From: Neoarius graeffei
Taxonomy: Eukaryota; Chordata; Actinopteri; Siluriformes; Ariidae
Direction: 5' to 3'
Assembly: GCF_027579695.1 (NCBI RefSeq)
Contig: NC_083577.1
Location: 43,192,198 to 43,256,197 of the forward strand
DNA: 64,000 bases
In this document: positions 38,801-45,167 of the stretch, in pieces
Layout of the letters: every line of letters starts with the position of its first letter
How positions within the stretch are numbered: the stretch's first letter is position 1
The notes under the pieces: model-generated
What the model saw: only the letters and a program-made list of their open reading frames with translations
Told to the model about the DNA's origin: nothing
Databases searched by the model: none
Program-made: the position numbers and the translations under genes

Positions 38801-41176
38801 TGCGAGCACAGTTTTCTGACACACTTTCCCCTGAAAAGCCGGCTCGGCTAAAGGACACAAACGTATATATTGAGGCTATTACTTCCCTCAAAGGTAAATA
38901 ATTAATAACTTAAATAATTCAAGTGGCAACATGGTGGTGTAGTGGTTAACACTGTTGCCTCACAGCAAGAAGGTTCTGGGTTTGAGCCCAGTGGCCAATG
39001 GGGGGCCTTTGTGTGTGGAGTTTGCATGTTCTCCCTGTGTCTGCATGGGTTTCCTCCGGGTGCTCCGGTTTCCCCCACAGTCCAAAGACATGCAGGTTCG
39101 GCTAATTGGTGGCTCTAAATTGACCGTAGGTGTGAATGTGAGTGTGAATAGTTGTTTGTCTCTATGTGTCAGCCCTGTGATGATTTGGTGACTTGTCCAG
39201 GGTGTACCCTGCCTCTTGCCCATAGTCAGCTGGGATCAGTGGCGGCTGGTAGTCTTTCAAACAGGGGAGGCTGGTCGGTTACGATATTTCCAGATTTTAA
39301 AAGAAAAAACATCAATTTTGCCCATACTCTTGCCTCTGATCTGGCTGATTGTTGGCAGGGTCACAAACTGTGAAATAACAGGTTCTTTTGGCCCATTAGC
39401 CTACTGTCCAATATACATGATGGTGTTGGGGGGGGTATATTTTAACATTTTATATTTTAAAATTGTGGCATGTTGTTTAAAAATTGATCATTATTGAAAG
39501 CAGCTCTTTGTCAGGAACCTCAGCAGTAGAGCTGGGTGCCACACATTTCATTCAATGACACTTTCCCTATATTTTACTTATTTTGACTGAGAAATGTTTT
39601 ATTGACAATTTTGATAACCCTTCACTTTTAATCCAGGTCTGTAGTGTGAAATGTTCTCGGCTGTGTTTTTGTTTAAAAATGTTTTCCAAATTGTAGCTGT
39701 GTTTAATTCATATCCAGAAAAATATATATTCCAATATAATATACTCAGCATAAACATTTTAAATAGATTCTATATTTTTGGTCCATCCATGACATATTAC
39801 TAAAGTAGCCTATTTACTGTTGTTGATGTGGGTCATTTGCTGTTAGCCAATTCACTTTCTCGTACCAGGAGAGCTGAAAGGAACGAGTATTATTCCCTAC
39901 CTTTTTCACCAAGTCAATTTGAGGCGTTGCTCTACCCTGCTCTTTAATTTTAATTTTTTCCTCGAAAGGAAGGCTGGCAAATGGCTTCGCCAAAATTAAA
40001 TCAGCAATGCTTGGCATCCGTGCGCAGCTTTCTTGCTAGCTGACTAGCCCCCTCAAGTTCAAGTTCAGTCACTCAAATAAACGAAATTTCTGGAACTAAG
40101 ATAGCAAACTTGACAACACTATATTTACACTTTATTTACAATGAAAATATATACAAACTAAAAAAGCTGGTAGAAACCGTAGATTCACCGCTGCCTGTCT
40201 ATAGTTGAAACGAGCTGTCAATCAAAGAAAATATCCGGCCACTTTCACCAATCACCAGTCTCCTCGCGGAAACTGCCATGTCCCTCCCATGTGAGGCTCG
40301 GAGTCCGTAGGCGGGCGTTTTCGCAGTATTTGTCCAATAACCGTCTTGCATTTTGAGATTGAAAAGCGCAGAGCTCCCAAATGCCGTTGAAGTCCACTGA
40401 GGCTGGGAGTCCGTGGGAGTCCGTAGGCGGGCATTTTCGCAGTATTTGTCCAACAATCGTCTTGCATTTTGAAATTGAAAAGCGCAGAGCTCCCAAATGC
40501 CAGTGAAGTCCACTGAGGCTGCGCTGCATCGCGCTGTCACGAGGGGGAGAAACTCACGCACACATTAAAGTTATAAGGGCATTTTTAGAGGAGGCTGAGC
40601 CTCCCTCGTTGTCTTAGAGCAATCGCCCATGGCTGGGATAGACTCCAGCTTGCCCACGACCCTGCACAGGATAAACGGTTATGGATAATGGATGGATGGA
40701 AGTGTTATGATGCTCAGCAACTTTGCTTGTGTTTGAAGAGTGATATAAAAGTGCACGACTAACAAAAGCACCTCAACAGTCAGTTCACCTGTCGTTTTCA
40801 AAGCAACACTGGAATGCTTGGGGTATTCATATTTCCGACATGTAGATACGTCACCTTAAAAGCCGACACGCCATCGTGACATGTCATGCCTCTGGTTGTG
40901 AAACGTGGACTCTCAATGAGAAAACACACACTGGCACGGCTTCACAATGGCTTTATTCAGTTCAGTGTAAACAACCAAAGCCAGAATACTGAGTTGTATT
41001 ATTTTGCATTTTTCATGATGATTCCTATAAACTCTGCAAGGCTGGAAGGCAACACCACCTTATAACAACGACCTGAATTCCATTCAGTTCAGTTCTGTGG
41101 GTAAAATATTATGTTCACCATTAGTATGGCACAGTGATTGTTCTCTGTACCTGATGATAAATAATGGATCATTGGG

Positions 41177-41225
<49 letters not shown>

Positions 41226-43337
41226 GGGGGGCACAGGCAGAATAAAATATTGAGCTGCTCACCAGAGACTCACTGGCACACTGGAACACGTAGCACAAGT
41301 ACTGGCTGGGCCCTGACTCTGACACATCACGACAGATGAACCCAAAGTGGTCGGTCTGCTTCACTCCCTGTTTGGGCCATGTGTTATATAAATAAATGAC
41401 AACAATGACATTACTATGCATACATACGCAAAGGAAAACCTTGCAATAAATCAATAACTGCACAGCACAGGTTCTGTGCAATAAGTCAAAGCTGTGCAAT
41501 AGGTATGAACATGGTAAAAGGTTCACAGAATTTAACAAGTTAAAAAACACTGAACTCCTAAATGCTGACAGGTCACAAGCCATGCAAGAACCATGAATGG
41601 AGAGTAAACTATTCTTGTCAGATTTAAGCCACTATCAACAACTACCTCCACACTTCCAATGCTGTTGTGTCAAAGTCATATGCTGGGAAAGCGGCTTGAC
41701 ATTGAACCTGAGCTGGGGGAGATCGATATGAGCGTAAACAAAGCCGTGAGGCAAATTCCAGGGTACAAACCTGGGAGCAAAATGAGATATCTTTGAAATT
41801 CTTCTCCAGCACTACTGTCTTGCTGTCTGGGCTGATGAGATTCACCTCAAACCGTCCCACCTAAAAGCATAAAAAATAAAATAAAAAAAAGACTGCTGAT
41901 GTCATAAGTGACCTTTCCTTGAAATGGGGATCTGGCAGACATGAAAATATGAACACAGCATCATCTTATGATGAGCCTGCTGGCTTTCGTAAGGGTGAAA
42001 CACACACGTGCGTGCACGTGCACACGCGCGCGCACGCACGCACATACAAGGTCATGTAGCATAGGCAAATGTTTTCTCAGATCTGATTTCAGAGGAACAG
42101 TTCTGAGCTTTCAGTGAGAATTTTTAGCCTTGAGTGACCATTTAAAGACTGGTTCAGTGACTGCTTAGCTGGCATGCCAAATAATTTCCATGAGACATTT
42201 TTAGTCCACAATTCTATTAAATGTCACTAACACCATGCACAAACAGAAGCACTATTTTTATATATGGGGCCCTACAACAAGGGGTGGATTTTGTAATTAG
42301 CAGCTTGATCACTTTAGAGTGATTTAATAGAGGCTTGACTTATTACAGATGGATAAGAATTGCGCTGCGCTGATTGAGTAAAATAACAAGCAGTTCAGTC
42401 CATTCAGCAAATGTTGCATGTTTTACGAATGCTAGGCATTATATGCTACAAGATCAATGCATTTTAAAAGATTTCCACAGAGTGGACATAATATTTGTAA
42501 CATCTGACACAACTGAGAGAGCTGTACAAAGAGAGCCATATGACTTGAATGTTAAGATTTTTTTTTTTTTTTTTGGCTTTTTTCACCTTTATTGGATAGG
42601 ACAGTGTAGAGACAGGACAGGAAATGAGCGGGAGAGAGAGACGGGGAGGGATCGGGAAATGACCTCGGGTTGGAATCGAACCCAGGTCCCCGGATTTATG
42701 GTATGGCGCCTTAGCCACCTGAGCCACGACGCCCCCATATGACTTGAATGTTGTGCGTGTGTGCTCAGATTGTGAATTTGTGCAGTCATACCTGAAACAA
42801 CATGGTGCGGTTCTTGTCTGTGTCAGAGGGCTGCACATGGTTAGGTGCACTGGCATGTCTCCTACGCGTTGGCACTTTGGCTCCTGTTTCTCTCGGATTC
42901 TTCTGTAAGCCACCTGCCAAGCTGTTGCAGCGAGTGCGGAACTCCTGCTGCTCAAAGCCTGAGTCTTCCTGGATGCACTCGGGGAAGGCACTACGCATAC
43001 CGCCTGCTTTCTCATTCATCTCTGTGAGTGCAGCTTCAGAGAGCGATGCGCTGAGTGGATCATTTCCTATGGTGAACACCACTGGGGTTTCCATAGAGCG
43101 CTGGCCATTCAAGAGGCGCAAACGCCTGCGCTCTGACTCGTGCTGCCGAAACAGGTCGATGCAGTCGTCGATCAGGGTGGAGGGCACTTTTTTGTGATTC
43201 ACGGTCACCTTGCCACAGTAAAGCACCTCAAACTTTTGGGAGTTGTAAAAGGACTCCTCAGCCTCCTGTTTGGGTTTGCTTTCCTCTTTGAGTGCGCTTT
43301 TGGAAGCCTGTCGGATGCTGCTGATGACCTCAGACAC
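9429..43337 (-). CDS. tbc1d4: TBC1 domain family member 4 (AS160), Rab GAP; 19 exons, 5' end missing
   Basis: Rab GTPase-activating protein that holds GLUT4 vesicles back until Akt phosphorylates it. I joined 19 minus-strand exons: 42792-43337, 41771-41860, 41263-41367, 37134-37266, 36953-37044, 36761-36871, 35830-35940, 35640-35690, 33392-33597, 32461-32607, 24518-24666, 23457-23663, 15297-15458, 14980-15138, 12005-12249, 11310-11469, 10970-11139, 10417-10593, 9429-9650. All have GT donors and AG acceptors, and the phases close to 1080 residues plus stop. Order of parts: second PTB domain, linker with Akt-type sites, calmodulin-binding (DUF3350) region, TBC domain with arginine finger (ILVDLGR) and glutamine finger (GYCQG), C-terminal coiled coil. 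The C-terminal half is closer to TBC1D4 than TBC1D1 ([29 protein letters not shown]; end NSKTKAANK). Exon 1 with the first PTB domain lies beyond 64000. I saw no frameshift or stop, so the gene looks functional. Confidence 0.93.
10417..10593 (-). CDS. tbc1d4: tbc1d4 window exon 18: coiled coil
   Basis: 177 bp, 59 codons, phase 0/0, reading [20 protein letters not shown] to NMDLLEKLQ. Near-identical to the mammalian TBC1D4 block, with heptad leucines in [20 protein letters not shown]. Acceptor gtgcggcag, donor gtatgg. Confidence 0.95.
10970..11139 (-). CDS. tbc1d4: tbc1d4 window exon 17: end of TBC domain
   Basis: 170 bp, phase 1 in and 0 out, reading (D)[18 protein letters not shown] to QMEETITE. 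The [10 protein letters not shown] helix closes the TBC fold. [17 protein letters not shown] is closer to TBC1D4 (ECESFENIVEFLKN) than TBC1D1. Acceptor tttggcag, donor gtacaa. Confidence 0.94.
11310..11469 (-). CDS. tbc1d4: tbc1d4 window exon 16: TBC domain, [10 protein letters not shown] segment
   Basis: 160 bp, phase 0 in and 1 out, reading [18 protein letters not shown] to GFVSRIF plus G. It holds [20 protein letters not shown], a hallmark of TBC1D1/4 TBC domains. Acceptor ccgtctag, donor gtatga. Confidence 0.95.
12005..12249 (-). CDS. tbc1d4: tbc1d4 window exon 15: TBC catalytic core
   Basis: 245 bp, phase 1 in and 0 out. It begins (G)[14 protein letters not shown], supplying the catalytic arginine, and contains [13 protein letters not shown], the YxQ glutamine finger, then [19 protein letters not shown] and ends MISLQ. 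Both dual-finger residues are present, so the GAP should be active. Acceptor cctgcag, donor gtcaga. Confidence 0.95.
12998..14118. mobile_element. Long palindromic TTAA-flanked element, split by a SINE
   Basis: Left arm from 12998 (just after TTAA at 12994-12997; begins CCCTCTGGGG) reads caatttcaacaaatctaagc and attcagcacaagttcagc. The right arm carries the reverse complements around 14017-14100. Inner arms (13239-13270 with 13490-13523; 13280-13305 with 13355-13382) also pair. The CCCT start after TTAA hints at a piggyBac-type non-autonomous element. The outer 20 bp of the right end are lost. Confidence 0.65.
13645..14003 (-). mobile_element. V-SINE (Mermaid-like) inside the palindromic element
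   Basis: Full-length reverse-oriented copy from the gaatgagg-type 3' tail to the ggcggcacggtggtgtagtg head. It is flanked by a 13-bp target-site duplication, tgtagctgaactt, at 13632-13644 and 14004-14016. Good A and B boxes suggest a fairly young insertion. Confidence 0.92.
14980..15138 (-). CDS. tbc1d4: tbc1d4 window exon 14: TBC domain, N-terminal part
   Basis: 159 bp, phase 1/1, reading (G)[18 protein letters not shown] to QQHAILVDL plus G. RRGEVW is the TBC signature opening. ILVDLG is the IxxDxxR arginine-finger motif, whose arginine is the second residue of the next exon. Acceptor gtgtaaag, donor gtactg. Confidence 0.94.
15297..15458 (-). CDS. tbc1d4: tbc1d4 window exon 13: lead-in to TBC domain
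   Basis: 162 bp, phase 1/1, reading (A)[17 protein letters not shown] to DEIHTALCQ plus G. It matches the mammalian KLDYEEVGACQKE to DIHTLLKEG segment just ahead of the TBC fold. Acceptor atatttag, donor gtaatt. The 8 kb intron upstream holds the Tc1 and TTAA elements. Confidence 0.92.
16246..16725. repeat. 175-bp tandem repeat, about 2.7 copies
   Basis: The start acagagcatgctgcatg recurs at 16246, 16421 and 16596, exactly 175 bp apart, and the copies differ at only a few positions. The array lies inside the TTAA element, in what would be the intron after the THAP exon. Confidence 0.95.
16745..17116 (-). CDS. THAP-type zinc-finger exon in the TTAA element
   Basis: Open from an ATG at 17116 to a perfect donor gtaagt at 16744. 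It reads [18 protein letters not shown] (the C-x4-C pair) and [12 protein letters not shown] (the C-x2-H), the C2CH layout of THAP DNA-binding domains, and then [10 protein letters not shown]. All zinc ligands are present. Downstream exons were not found within the element; the 175-bp array starts 20 bp past the donor. Likely a transposon-encoded DNA-binding protein, intact for this exon only. Confidence 0.7.
17806..17850. repeat. (AT)n microsatellite
   Basis: 45 bp of alternating AT, 42 bp before the Tc1 element that starts at 17892; Tc1 elements insert at TA. Confidence 0.95.
17892..19498 (-). mobile_element. Tc1-like transposon with about 220-bp inverted repeats
   Basis: Ends cagtggtgcttgaaagtttg / caaactttcaagcaccactg, with TA on both sides. 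The left and right inverted repeats match over about 220 bp with few differences, and both contain atatctgtgagtggcaaaag near their inner ends. The single transposase frame between them is broken (see next). The near-identity suggests insertion in recent evolutionary time. Confidence 0.95.
18112..19130 (-). pseudogene. Tc1 transposase pseudogene
   Basis: From an ATG at 19130 the frame shows an HTH region with three stops (third codon TGA; TAG after DAH; TAG before IVYKWRKF). It then reads intact through RSGRPTKIT and WMDETKIE (first D), shifts frame near 18523, and continues with [10 protein letters not shown] (second D) and [11 protein letters not shown] (E). All DDE residues remain, but three stops and one frameshift remove function. 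Confidence 0.92.
19505..19790 (-). mobile_element. Truncated second Tc1-like element
   Basis: An end sequence (atggccaaaagttttgagac) is followed by a fragment whose minus-strand translation resembles the Tc1 transposase C-terminus (ISQDLAQK-type, [10 protein letters not shown]-type, decayed). It directly abuts the right end of the intact-ended Tc1 copy. Confidence 0.6.
20185..20246 (-). mobile_element. V-SINE 3' tail fragment
   Basis: The reverse complement reads cactgcttcagatgg and gagaaattcactgtgc, matching the tail of the SINE at 2010-2387. It is truncated at a (CA)n run. Confidence 0.6.
20246..20288. repeat. (CA)n microsatellite
   Basis: About 43 bp of CA, joined to a SINE tail fragment. 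Confidence 0.95.
21460..21843 (-). pseudogene. Tc1-like transposase fragment
   Basis: Open for 127 codons: LTDRDQR-type start, [37 protein letters not shown], ending at MMWG. This is the middle of a Tc1 transposase. The first catalytic residue is changed: the family has WSDES, here WSEES. The C-terminal part with the second D and the E is lost, and stops lie upstream. Inactive. Confidence 0.88.
22156..23088 (+). mobile_element. TTAA-flanked T2/Kolobok-like MITE inside the Tc1 element
   Basis: TTAA at 22152-22155 and 23089-23092; inverted ends agaggaattgaagtca / tgccttcagttcccct. A short frame at 22481-22555 reads [12 protein letters not shown] then stops, resembling the conserved PYxFEP start of P2X7-like proteins found in fish TTAA elements. 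It also contains a piece (about 22550-22780) related to the MITE at 60307-60975. Confidence 0.75.
23457..23663 (-). CDS. tbc1d4: tbc1d4 window exon 12: calmodulin-binding/DUF3350 region
   Basis: 207 bp, phase 1/1, reading (D)[13 protein letters not shown] to KENQRLE plus G. It contains [20 protein letters not shown], the basic amphipathic helix that binds calmodulin in TBC1D4. The middle is shorter and more diverged than in mammals. Acceptor cttgtag, donor gttagt. Confidence 0.93.
24518..24666 (-). CDS. tbc1d4: tbc1d4 window exon 11: SWRQKIF segment
   Basis: 149 bp, phase 2 in and 1 out. It starts T-AAT-GGA-GAG ([11 protein letters not shown]), passes the [20 protein letters not shown] block typical of TBC1D4, and ends SMHKA plus G. 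RNRRLS fits RxRxxS where human S751 lies. The acceptor is gagacag directly after about 47 bp of (GT)n. The donor is G|gtgtgt. It has no internal ATG-started frame, so it was located by homology and phase. Confidence 0.9.
24673..24719. repeat. (CA)n microsatellite at the exon 11 acceptor
   Basis: On the gene strand this is (GT)n ending 4 bp before the CAG of the tbc1d4 window exon 11 acceptor, replacing the usual polypyrimidine tract. Confidence 0.95.
25513..26160. mobile_element. MITE with long inverted repeats
   Basis: The left end (tatactcactgatcacta, then caatcatgtgacagcagc) and right end (cccagtgagtgtata, with the reverse complement of gttatccaatcagccaatca) form arms of more than 100 bp. 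No ORF of note. Superfamily not assigned. Confidence 0.7.
26583..27330 (+). mobile_element. Older V-SINE split by a younger SINE
   Basis: 5' part 26583-26765 (cttagcactgttgtctcaca, agtccaaagacatgtgg). It resumes at 27142 with aggtgtgaatgtgagcattt and ends in a (TGGA)n tail at 27294-27328. The missing middle lies exactly where the younger copy has inserted. Confidence 0.85.
26776..27141 (+). mobile_element. V-SINE (Mermaid-like), younger copy in an older SINE
   Basis: Full length from ggcggcatggtggtgtag, with B box gagttcgagccc, to a TGGA tail. Flanked by cccaaaggtg (26766-26775) and cccaaaaggtg (27142-27152), an imperfect target-site duplication inside the older SINE. Confidence 0.9.
28584..30139 (-). 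mobile_element. hAT element with broken ZBED-type transposase
   Basis: Ends tagggctgtgc / gcacagcccta, flanked by the 8-bp duplication tcacattg at 28576-28583 and 30140-30147. The subterminal regions carry catcgtccatcgacgatg-type repeats in both orientations. It carries a (TA)n run (28786-28867) and (AAT)n (29992-30029). The 8-bp target is typical of hAT. Confidence 0.92.
29459..29928 (-). pseudogene. hAT (ZBED-like) transposase fragment
   Basis: The minus strand reads [17 protein letters not shown]-type [26 protein letters not shown], then shifts frame at about 29700 and continues [19 protein letters not shown] to HSLITA. This is the central hAT catalytic region. No dimerisation domain remains. 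Inactive. Confidence 0.88.
30636..32092 (+). mobile_element. hAT element with BED-finger remnants and nested MITE
   Basis: Ends cagggcttttcaaagtgtg / cacactttgaaaacccctg, flanked by gattagta at 30628-30635 and 32093-32100. It encodes [10 protein letters not shown] near 30690 and, after a frameshift, [20 protein letters not shown] near 31800-31870, a BED zinc-finger start. About 30774-31755 is an inserted MITE (ends cctccaggat / atcctggggg, repeated gttgcg motifs). Confidence 0.88.
32461..32607 (-). CDS. tbc1d4: tbc1d4 window exon 10: probable cassette exon (long isoform)
   Basis: 147 bp, phase 2 at both ends, so skipping it keeps the frame and still makes a serine codon at the join (AG+C or AG+T). 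It reads [17 protein letters not shown], then [17 protein letters not shown], ending LASLPDSPK. The FLKS block resembles the muscle-type insert in mammalian TBC1D4. Donor gtgaga, acceptor ctcttcag. Confidence 0.85.
33392..33597 (-). CDS. tbc1d4: tbc1d4 window exon 9: T642-type 14-3-3/Akt site
   Basis: 206 bp, phase 0 in and 2 out. It opens [17 protein letters not shown] and continues [12 protein letters not shown], the block around human T642, whose phosphorylation recruits 14-3-3 and turns off GAP action. It then runs through a basic, serine-poor tail to PELLQS plus AG. Donor gtaaca, acceptor catgcag. Confidence 0.93.
34740..35110 (+). repeat. Unclassified interspersed repeat
   Basis: Contains ggtcttcttatttgtcattt and tctccaggaccatggtgcta, sequence I associate with a dispersed fish repeat. 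No coding content. The class is not assigned; a non-LTR tail is possible. Confidence 0.35.
35640..35690 (-). CDS. tbc1d4: tbc1d4 window exon 8: microexon with RMRLGS Akt-type site
   Basis: 51 bp, 17 codons, phase 0/0, reading [17 protein letters not shown]. The RMRLGS motif fits the Akt consensus RxRxxS and aligns with human S588. The donor is a perfect gtgagt and the acceptor is ccatccag. The serine-rich stretch that follows this point in mammals (NSLASEKDYS) is absent here. Confidence 0.9.
35799..35829. repeat. (CA)n microsatellite at the exon 7 donor
   Basis: On the gene strand it is (GT)n beginning at the first intronic base after tbc1d4 window exon 7, so the donor dinucleotide is the first repeat unit. 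Confidence 0.95.
35830..35940 (-). CDS. tbc1d4: tbc1d4 window exon 7: linker with [12 protein letters not shown]
   Basis: 111 bp, 37 codons, phase 0/0, reading [17 protein letters not shown] to [16 protein letters not shown] lies where human S570 is found. The acceptor is tgtgttgtag. The donor is unusual: the exon's last codon CGG runs straight into a (GT)n microsatellite (35799-35829 on the plus strand as CA), so the repeat itself provides the GT. Confidence 0.9.
36761..36871 (-). CDS. tbc1d4: tbc1d4 window exon 6
   Basis: 111 bp, 37 codons, phase 0/0, reading [20 protein letters not shown] to HVHIGEAPQ. It matches the conserved [16 protein letters not shown] helix of TBC1D1/4. The donor gtacaa is non-ideal at +4 to +6. 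Confidence 0.92.
36953..37044 (-). CDS. tbc1d4: tbc1d4 window exon 5
   Basis: 92 bp, phase 1 in and 0 out, reading (G)[15 protein letters not shown] to [12 protein letters not shown]. This is a conserved helical linker after PTB2. Acceptor tattgcag and donor gtaatc are both good. Found by continuing the phase from the preceding exon, because it is too short and phase-shifted to appear as an open frame with its own start. Confidence 0.9.
37134..37266 (-). CDS. tbc1d4: tbc1d4 window exon 4: helical end of PTB2 and following segment
   Basis: 133 bp, phase 0 in and 1 out, reading [19 protein letters not shown] to LHKLCERIE plus one base. It contains the C-terminal helix that closes PTB domains and the conserved [18 protein letters not shown] segment shared by TBC1D1 and TBC1D4. 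The split glycine codon is finished by the next exon. Confidence 0.93.
37625..38087 (-). mobile_element. Tc1-like internally deleted element
   Basis: Inverted ends tatagccaaatgtatgtgga / cgtccacaaacttttgatca. The minus strand keeps a fragment, [16 protein letters not shown], matching the Tc1 transposase C-terminus. Confidence 0.75.
38400..38640 (-). repeat. MITE-like repeat, family shared with 4117-4345
   Basis: The reverse complement carries gtcccttttacacagacgtc, a related tggaacaaca block and caaaaacgtcacacc, in the same order as 4117-4345. Opposite orientation to that copy. Confidence 0.6.
38923..40701 (+). mobile_element. V-SINE interrupted by a 1.4-kb hAT element
   Basis: SINE head at 38923 (acatggtggtgtagtggtt) runs to cagctgggat at 39236. 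Its 3' end resumes at 40632 (gctgggatagactccagctt) and finishes in a TGGA tail near 40701. Confidence 0.88.
39237..40631. mobile_element. Non-autonomous hAT inserted in a SINE
   Basis: Starts cagtggcggctggtag and ends caatcgcccatg, flanked by the 8-bp duplication gctgggat (39229-39236 and 40632-40639). Because it sits inside a known SINE, the boundaries are exact. Inside, a unit of about 105-115 bp (ccgtaggcgggc to gaagtccactgaggctg) is tandemly duplicated at about 40293-40402 and 40422-40525. No transposase seen. Confidence 0.88.
41179..41220. repeat. (GT)n microsatellite
   Basis: About 42 bp of GT on the plus strand, 40 bp beyond the exon 3 donor of tbc1d4 (AC on the gene strand). Confidence 0.95.
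41263..41367 (-). CDS. tbc1d4: tbc1d4 window exon 3: end of PTB2
   Basis: 105 bp, 35 codons, phase 0/0, reading [14 protein letters not shown] to [10 protein letters not shown]. This is the C-terminal part of the PTB fold (HFGFICR, then the YxCYVFQC strand). The donor is a good gtgagc. A long (AC)n run on the sense strand begins about 40 bp into the next intron. Confidence 0.93.
41771..41860 (-). CDS. tbc1d4: tbc1d4 window exon 2: PTB2, middle
   Basis: 90 bp, 30 codons, phase 0/0, reading [12 protein letters not shown] to ISFCSQ. It carries the central strands of the second PTB domain and closely matches the mammalian sequence ([17 protein letters not shown]). Donor gtttgt is weaker than consensus; acceptor is ttttag. 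Confidence 0.92.
42554..42735 (-). mobile_element. tRNA-derived SINE next to tbc1d4 exon
   Basis: The reverse complement starts gggggcgtcgtggctcag (A box) with B box gggttcgattcc and ends in a poly(A) tail (T18 on plus). Flanked by the 17-bp duplication catatgacttgaatgtt (42537-42553 and 42736-42752). It is a different family from the Mermaid-like SINEs and lies in tbc1d4 intron, 39 bp from a donor site. Confidence 0.92.
42792..43337 (-). CDS. tbc1d4: tbc1d4 window exon 1 (human exon 2 counterpart): start of PTB2
   Basis: 546 bp, 182 codons, phase 0 at both ends. It opens [10 protein letters not shown] after a TAG acceptor and ends NRTMLFQ before gtatga. It holds the start of the second phosphotyrosine-binding domain ([17 protein letters not shown]) and a long insert ending in two basic phosphosite motifs, FRTRCNS and RRRHAS. 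These line up with human S318 and S341. The valine start continues an upstream exon; the track-like GTG start is not real. A tRNA-derived SINE sits 39 bp beyond the donor. Confidence 0.93.
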
Positions 43338-43679
43338 CTATGGTTTAAGAACAGCACTTCACTTTTCATCGTTGACAAAGTTCAAACAGACAAATTCCAT
43401 GAATATACCACAACATGCAAGTTCAGTGGTGCGACACAGGGTGAGTCCAGGCTCGTCTGTCTCCGGAACTACACAACTACACCAACAAGAAAAACACTGG
43501 AGCATTCACATACAAATAAAGGTGACAAATGAAAGAAAAACAAAACAAAGTATCTTATTAAGATTTTGGGCCACTACGAGCCTCCAGAACAGCGTGTTGT
43601 CACAGATTTTACAACTCTCTGGAAGTGTAGGAGGATAAACAAAATTCTTCCAAAAGCTATTCACTCAGTTAGTGTTTTA

Positions 43680-43867
43680 TTACATTACATTACATGCATT
43701 TAGCAGACACTCTTATCCAAACCAATGTGCAACATACCCAGAGTAGCCTGGGGAGCAATTAGGGGTTAGATGCCTTGCTCAAGGGTATTTCAGCCATTCC
43801 TGCAGGGACTCGAAACAGCAACCTTTTTGTCCCAAAGCTGTTTCTCTAACCATTAGGCCATGGCTTT
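43680..43867 (-). mobile_element. V-SINE with TAATG tail
   Basis: The reverse complement reads ggcctaatggttagagaaac (A box), tgctgtttcgagtccc (B box), tgagcaaggcatctaacccc and gataagagtgtctgctaaat, with a (TGTAA)n tail. This is the classic fish V-SINE order. Confidence 0.85.
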
Positions 43868-43893
43868 CGCTTTATGACAGCCATGGAAGAGAT

Positions 43894-45084
43894 CATGGGC
43901 GCCGCCAGAGGGGGAAAGGTTAGAACAATTCTAGGGGCCCAGCACTGCCATGGGGCCCTTTAAGGGGCTGATAATATGCTTTTAATGATTTTAATAAGAC
44001 TTTTGAAATAACAACAATGCAATATTCCATCTGGTAAAATTAGTTAATTGAACAAGGTTGTCTATTTCTTGAGTTCTTCAACATATTGTCATTTAACCCT
44101 CCCCCTTTTGCGAAATGGTACGGTCTAGTTCTGGTAGAAGCGCGATGCGTTAAATCTGTGTGCTGATCAGTGCAACACTACTTGCTGCTGTGTCGCGGTG
44201 CAGCAGCCAGCCAGCCAGCAGTGGAGTGCGTACAGTCTATGATCGCTAAATATGAAGAGTGGCTGTCAAAAATGTAAAGAAAGGCAGCTGAAAGCTGAGA
44301 GGGACCGGAGAGGCAGGCAACTGGTCACTCAGTTTTTCCCAAAGAAAGGTAGCTATCGCTCACATGTGTGTTCAAAATATTAGCGAATGGTAAATGAATG
44401 GTATGAACGTGGTTGGATTAGCCTATCAAGAGAACACTTTTACAGTTTGTACAGTGACATTTTTTCCATTTTAATAACTGAACTGACTTGTGTGATAAAC
44501 AAGATGAAATATTACGTTATGCTGGTGCTAATAACTAGTGCTAATAACCAGTTTCATAACTAATGGGGTGCCCTAAATATGCACAGATTCAGCCTCAGGG
44601 GGACCTCCGCCCTACCAAACCACTGAACCCCCCTTTGGAGAAGGAGGTAAGCAGCAATACAACCCATAAATGCTTGAACATATTCCCTTTTTGCAGAACA
44701 GTACACACAGCTTTCTACCTAACACATAACAATCCATGGGATTTCCATAGGTATTTTGATGCTGGGTAGAAAACTTTTTCTATGATTTATTAGCAGTCAC
44801 ATCACACATTTCACTACTAATTGTCCTAGCACAAGAAGGCATGTGGCAAAATCTTGAATTTTCATTTGTGATTGTAAATGCACCAGAATTAGTCACTGAC
44901 CAGTTTTCATCTAGTCCCTAGTAGGTTAATACATGAAATGTAATAACAAAGTCACAAACTCAAGGTCCATGGGCTGTCAAAAATCAAATAATGACAATAG
45001 TGCAATTGTGACGAGGGTGGGCAAAGTTGGGGGGCCCAAAATTCTAATCTTTCATGGGGCCCAAAATTTCGGGCGGCAGCCCTG
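43894..45084 (+). mobile_element. hAT element with N-terminal transposase exon remnant
   Basis: Starts catgggcgccgccagag and ends cgggcggcagccctg, flanked by gaagagat (43886-43893 and 45085-45092). The plus strand from 44252 reads MKSGCQKCKERQLKAER and VTQFFPKK up to a gtagct donor, which resembles the first exon of some hAT transposases. The rest is absent. Confidence 0.8.
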
Positions 45085-45167
45085 GAAGAGATCACTCCCA
45101 TCAGGATAGAATTTTCATCATAGTTTAAAGGTGATCAGTCAGAATAACTGCACTGATCTACAGCAGA

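Noticed and set aside
40199-40561. 120-codon ORF with repeated ISKCKT-like segments
   Set aside because: Arises from the tandem duplication inside a hAT element; no domain seen.
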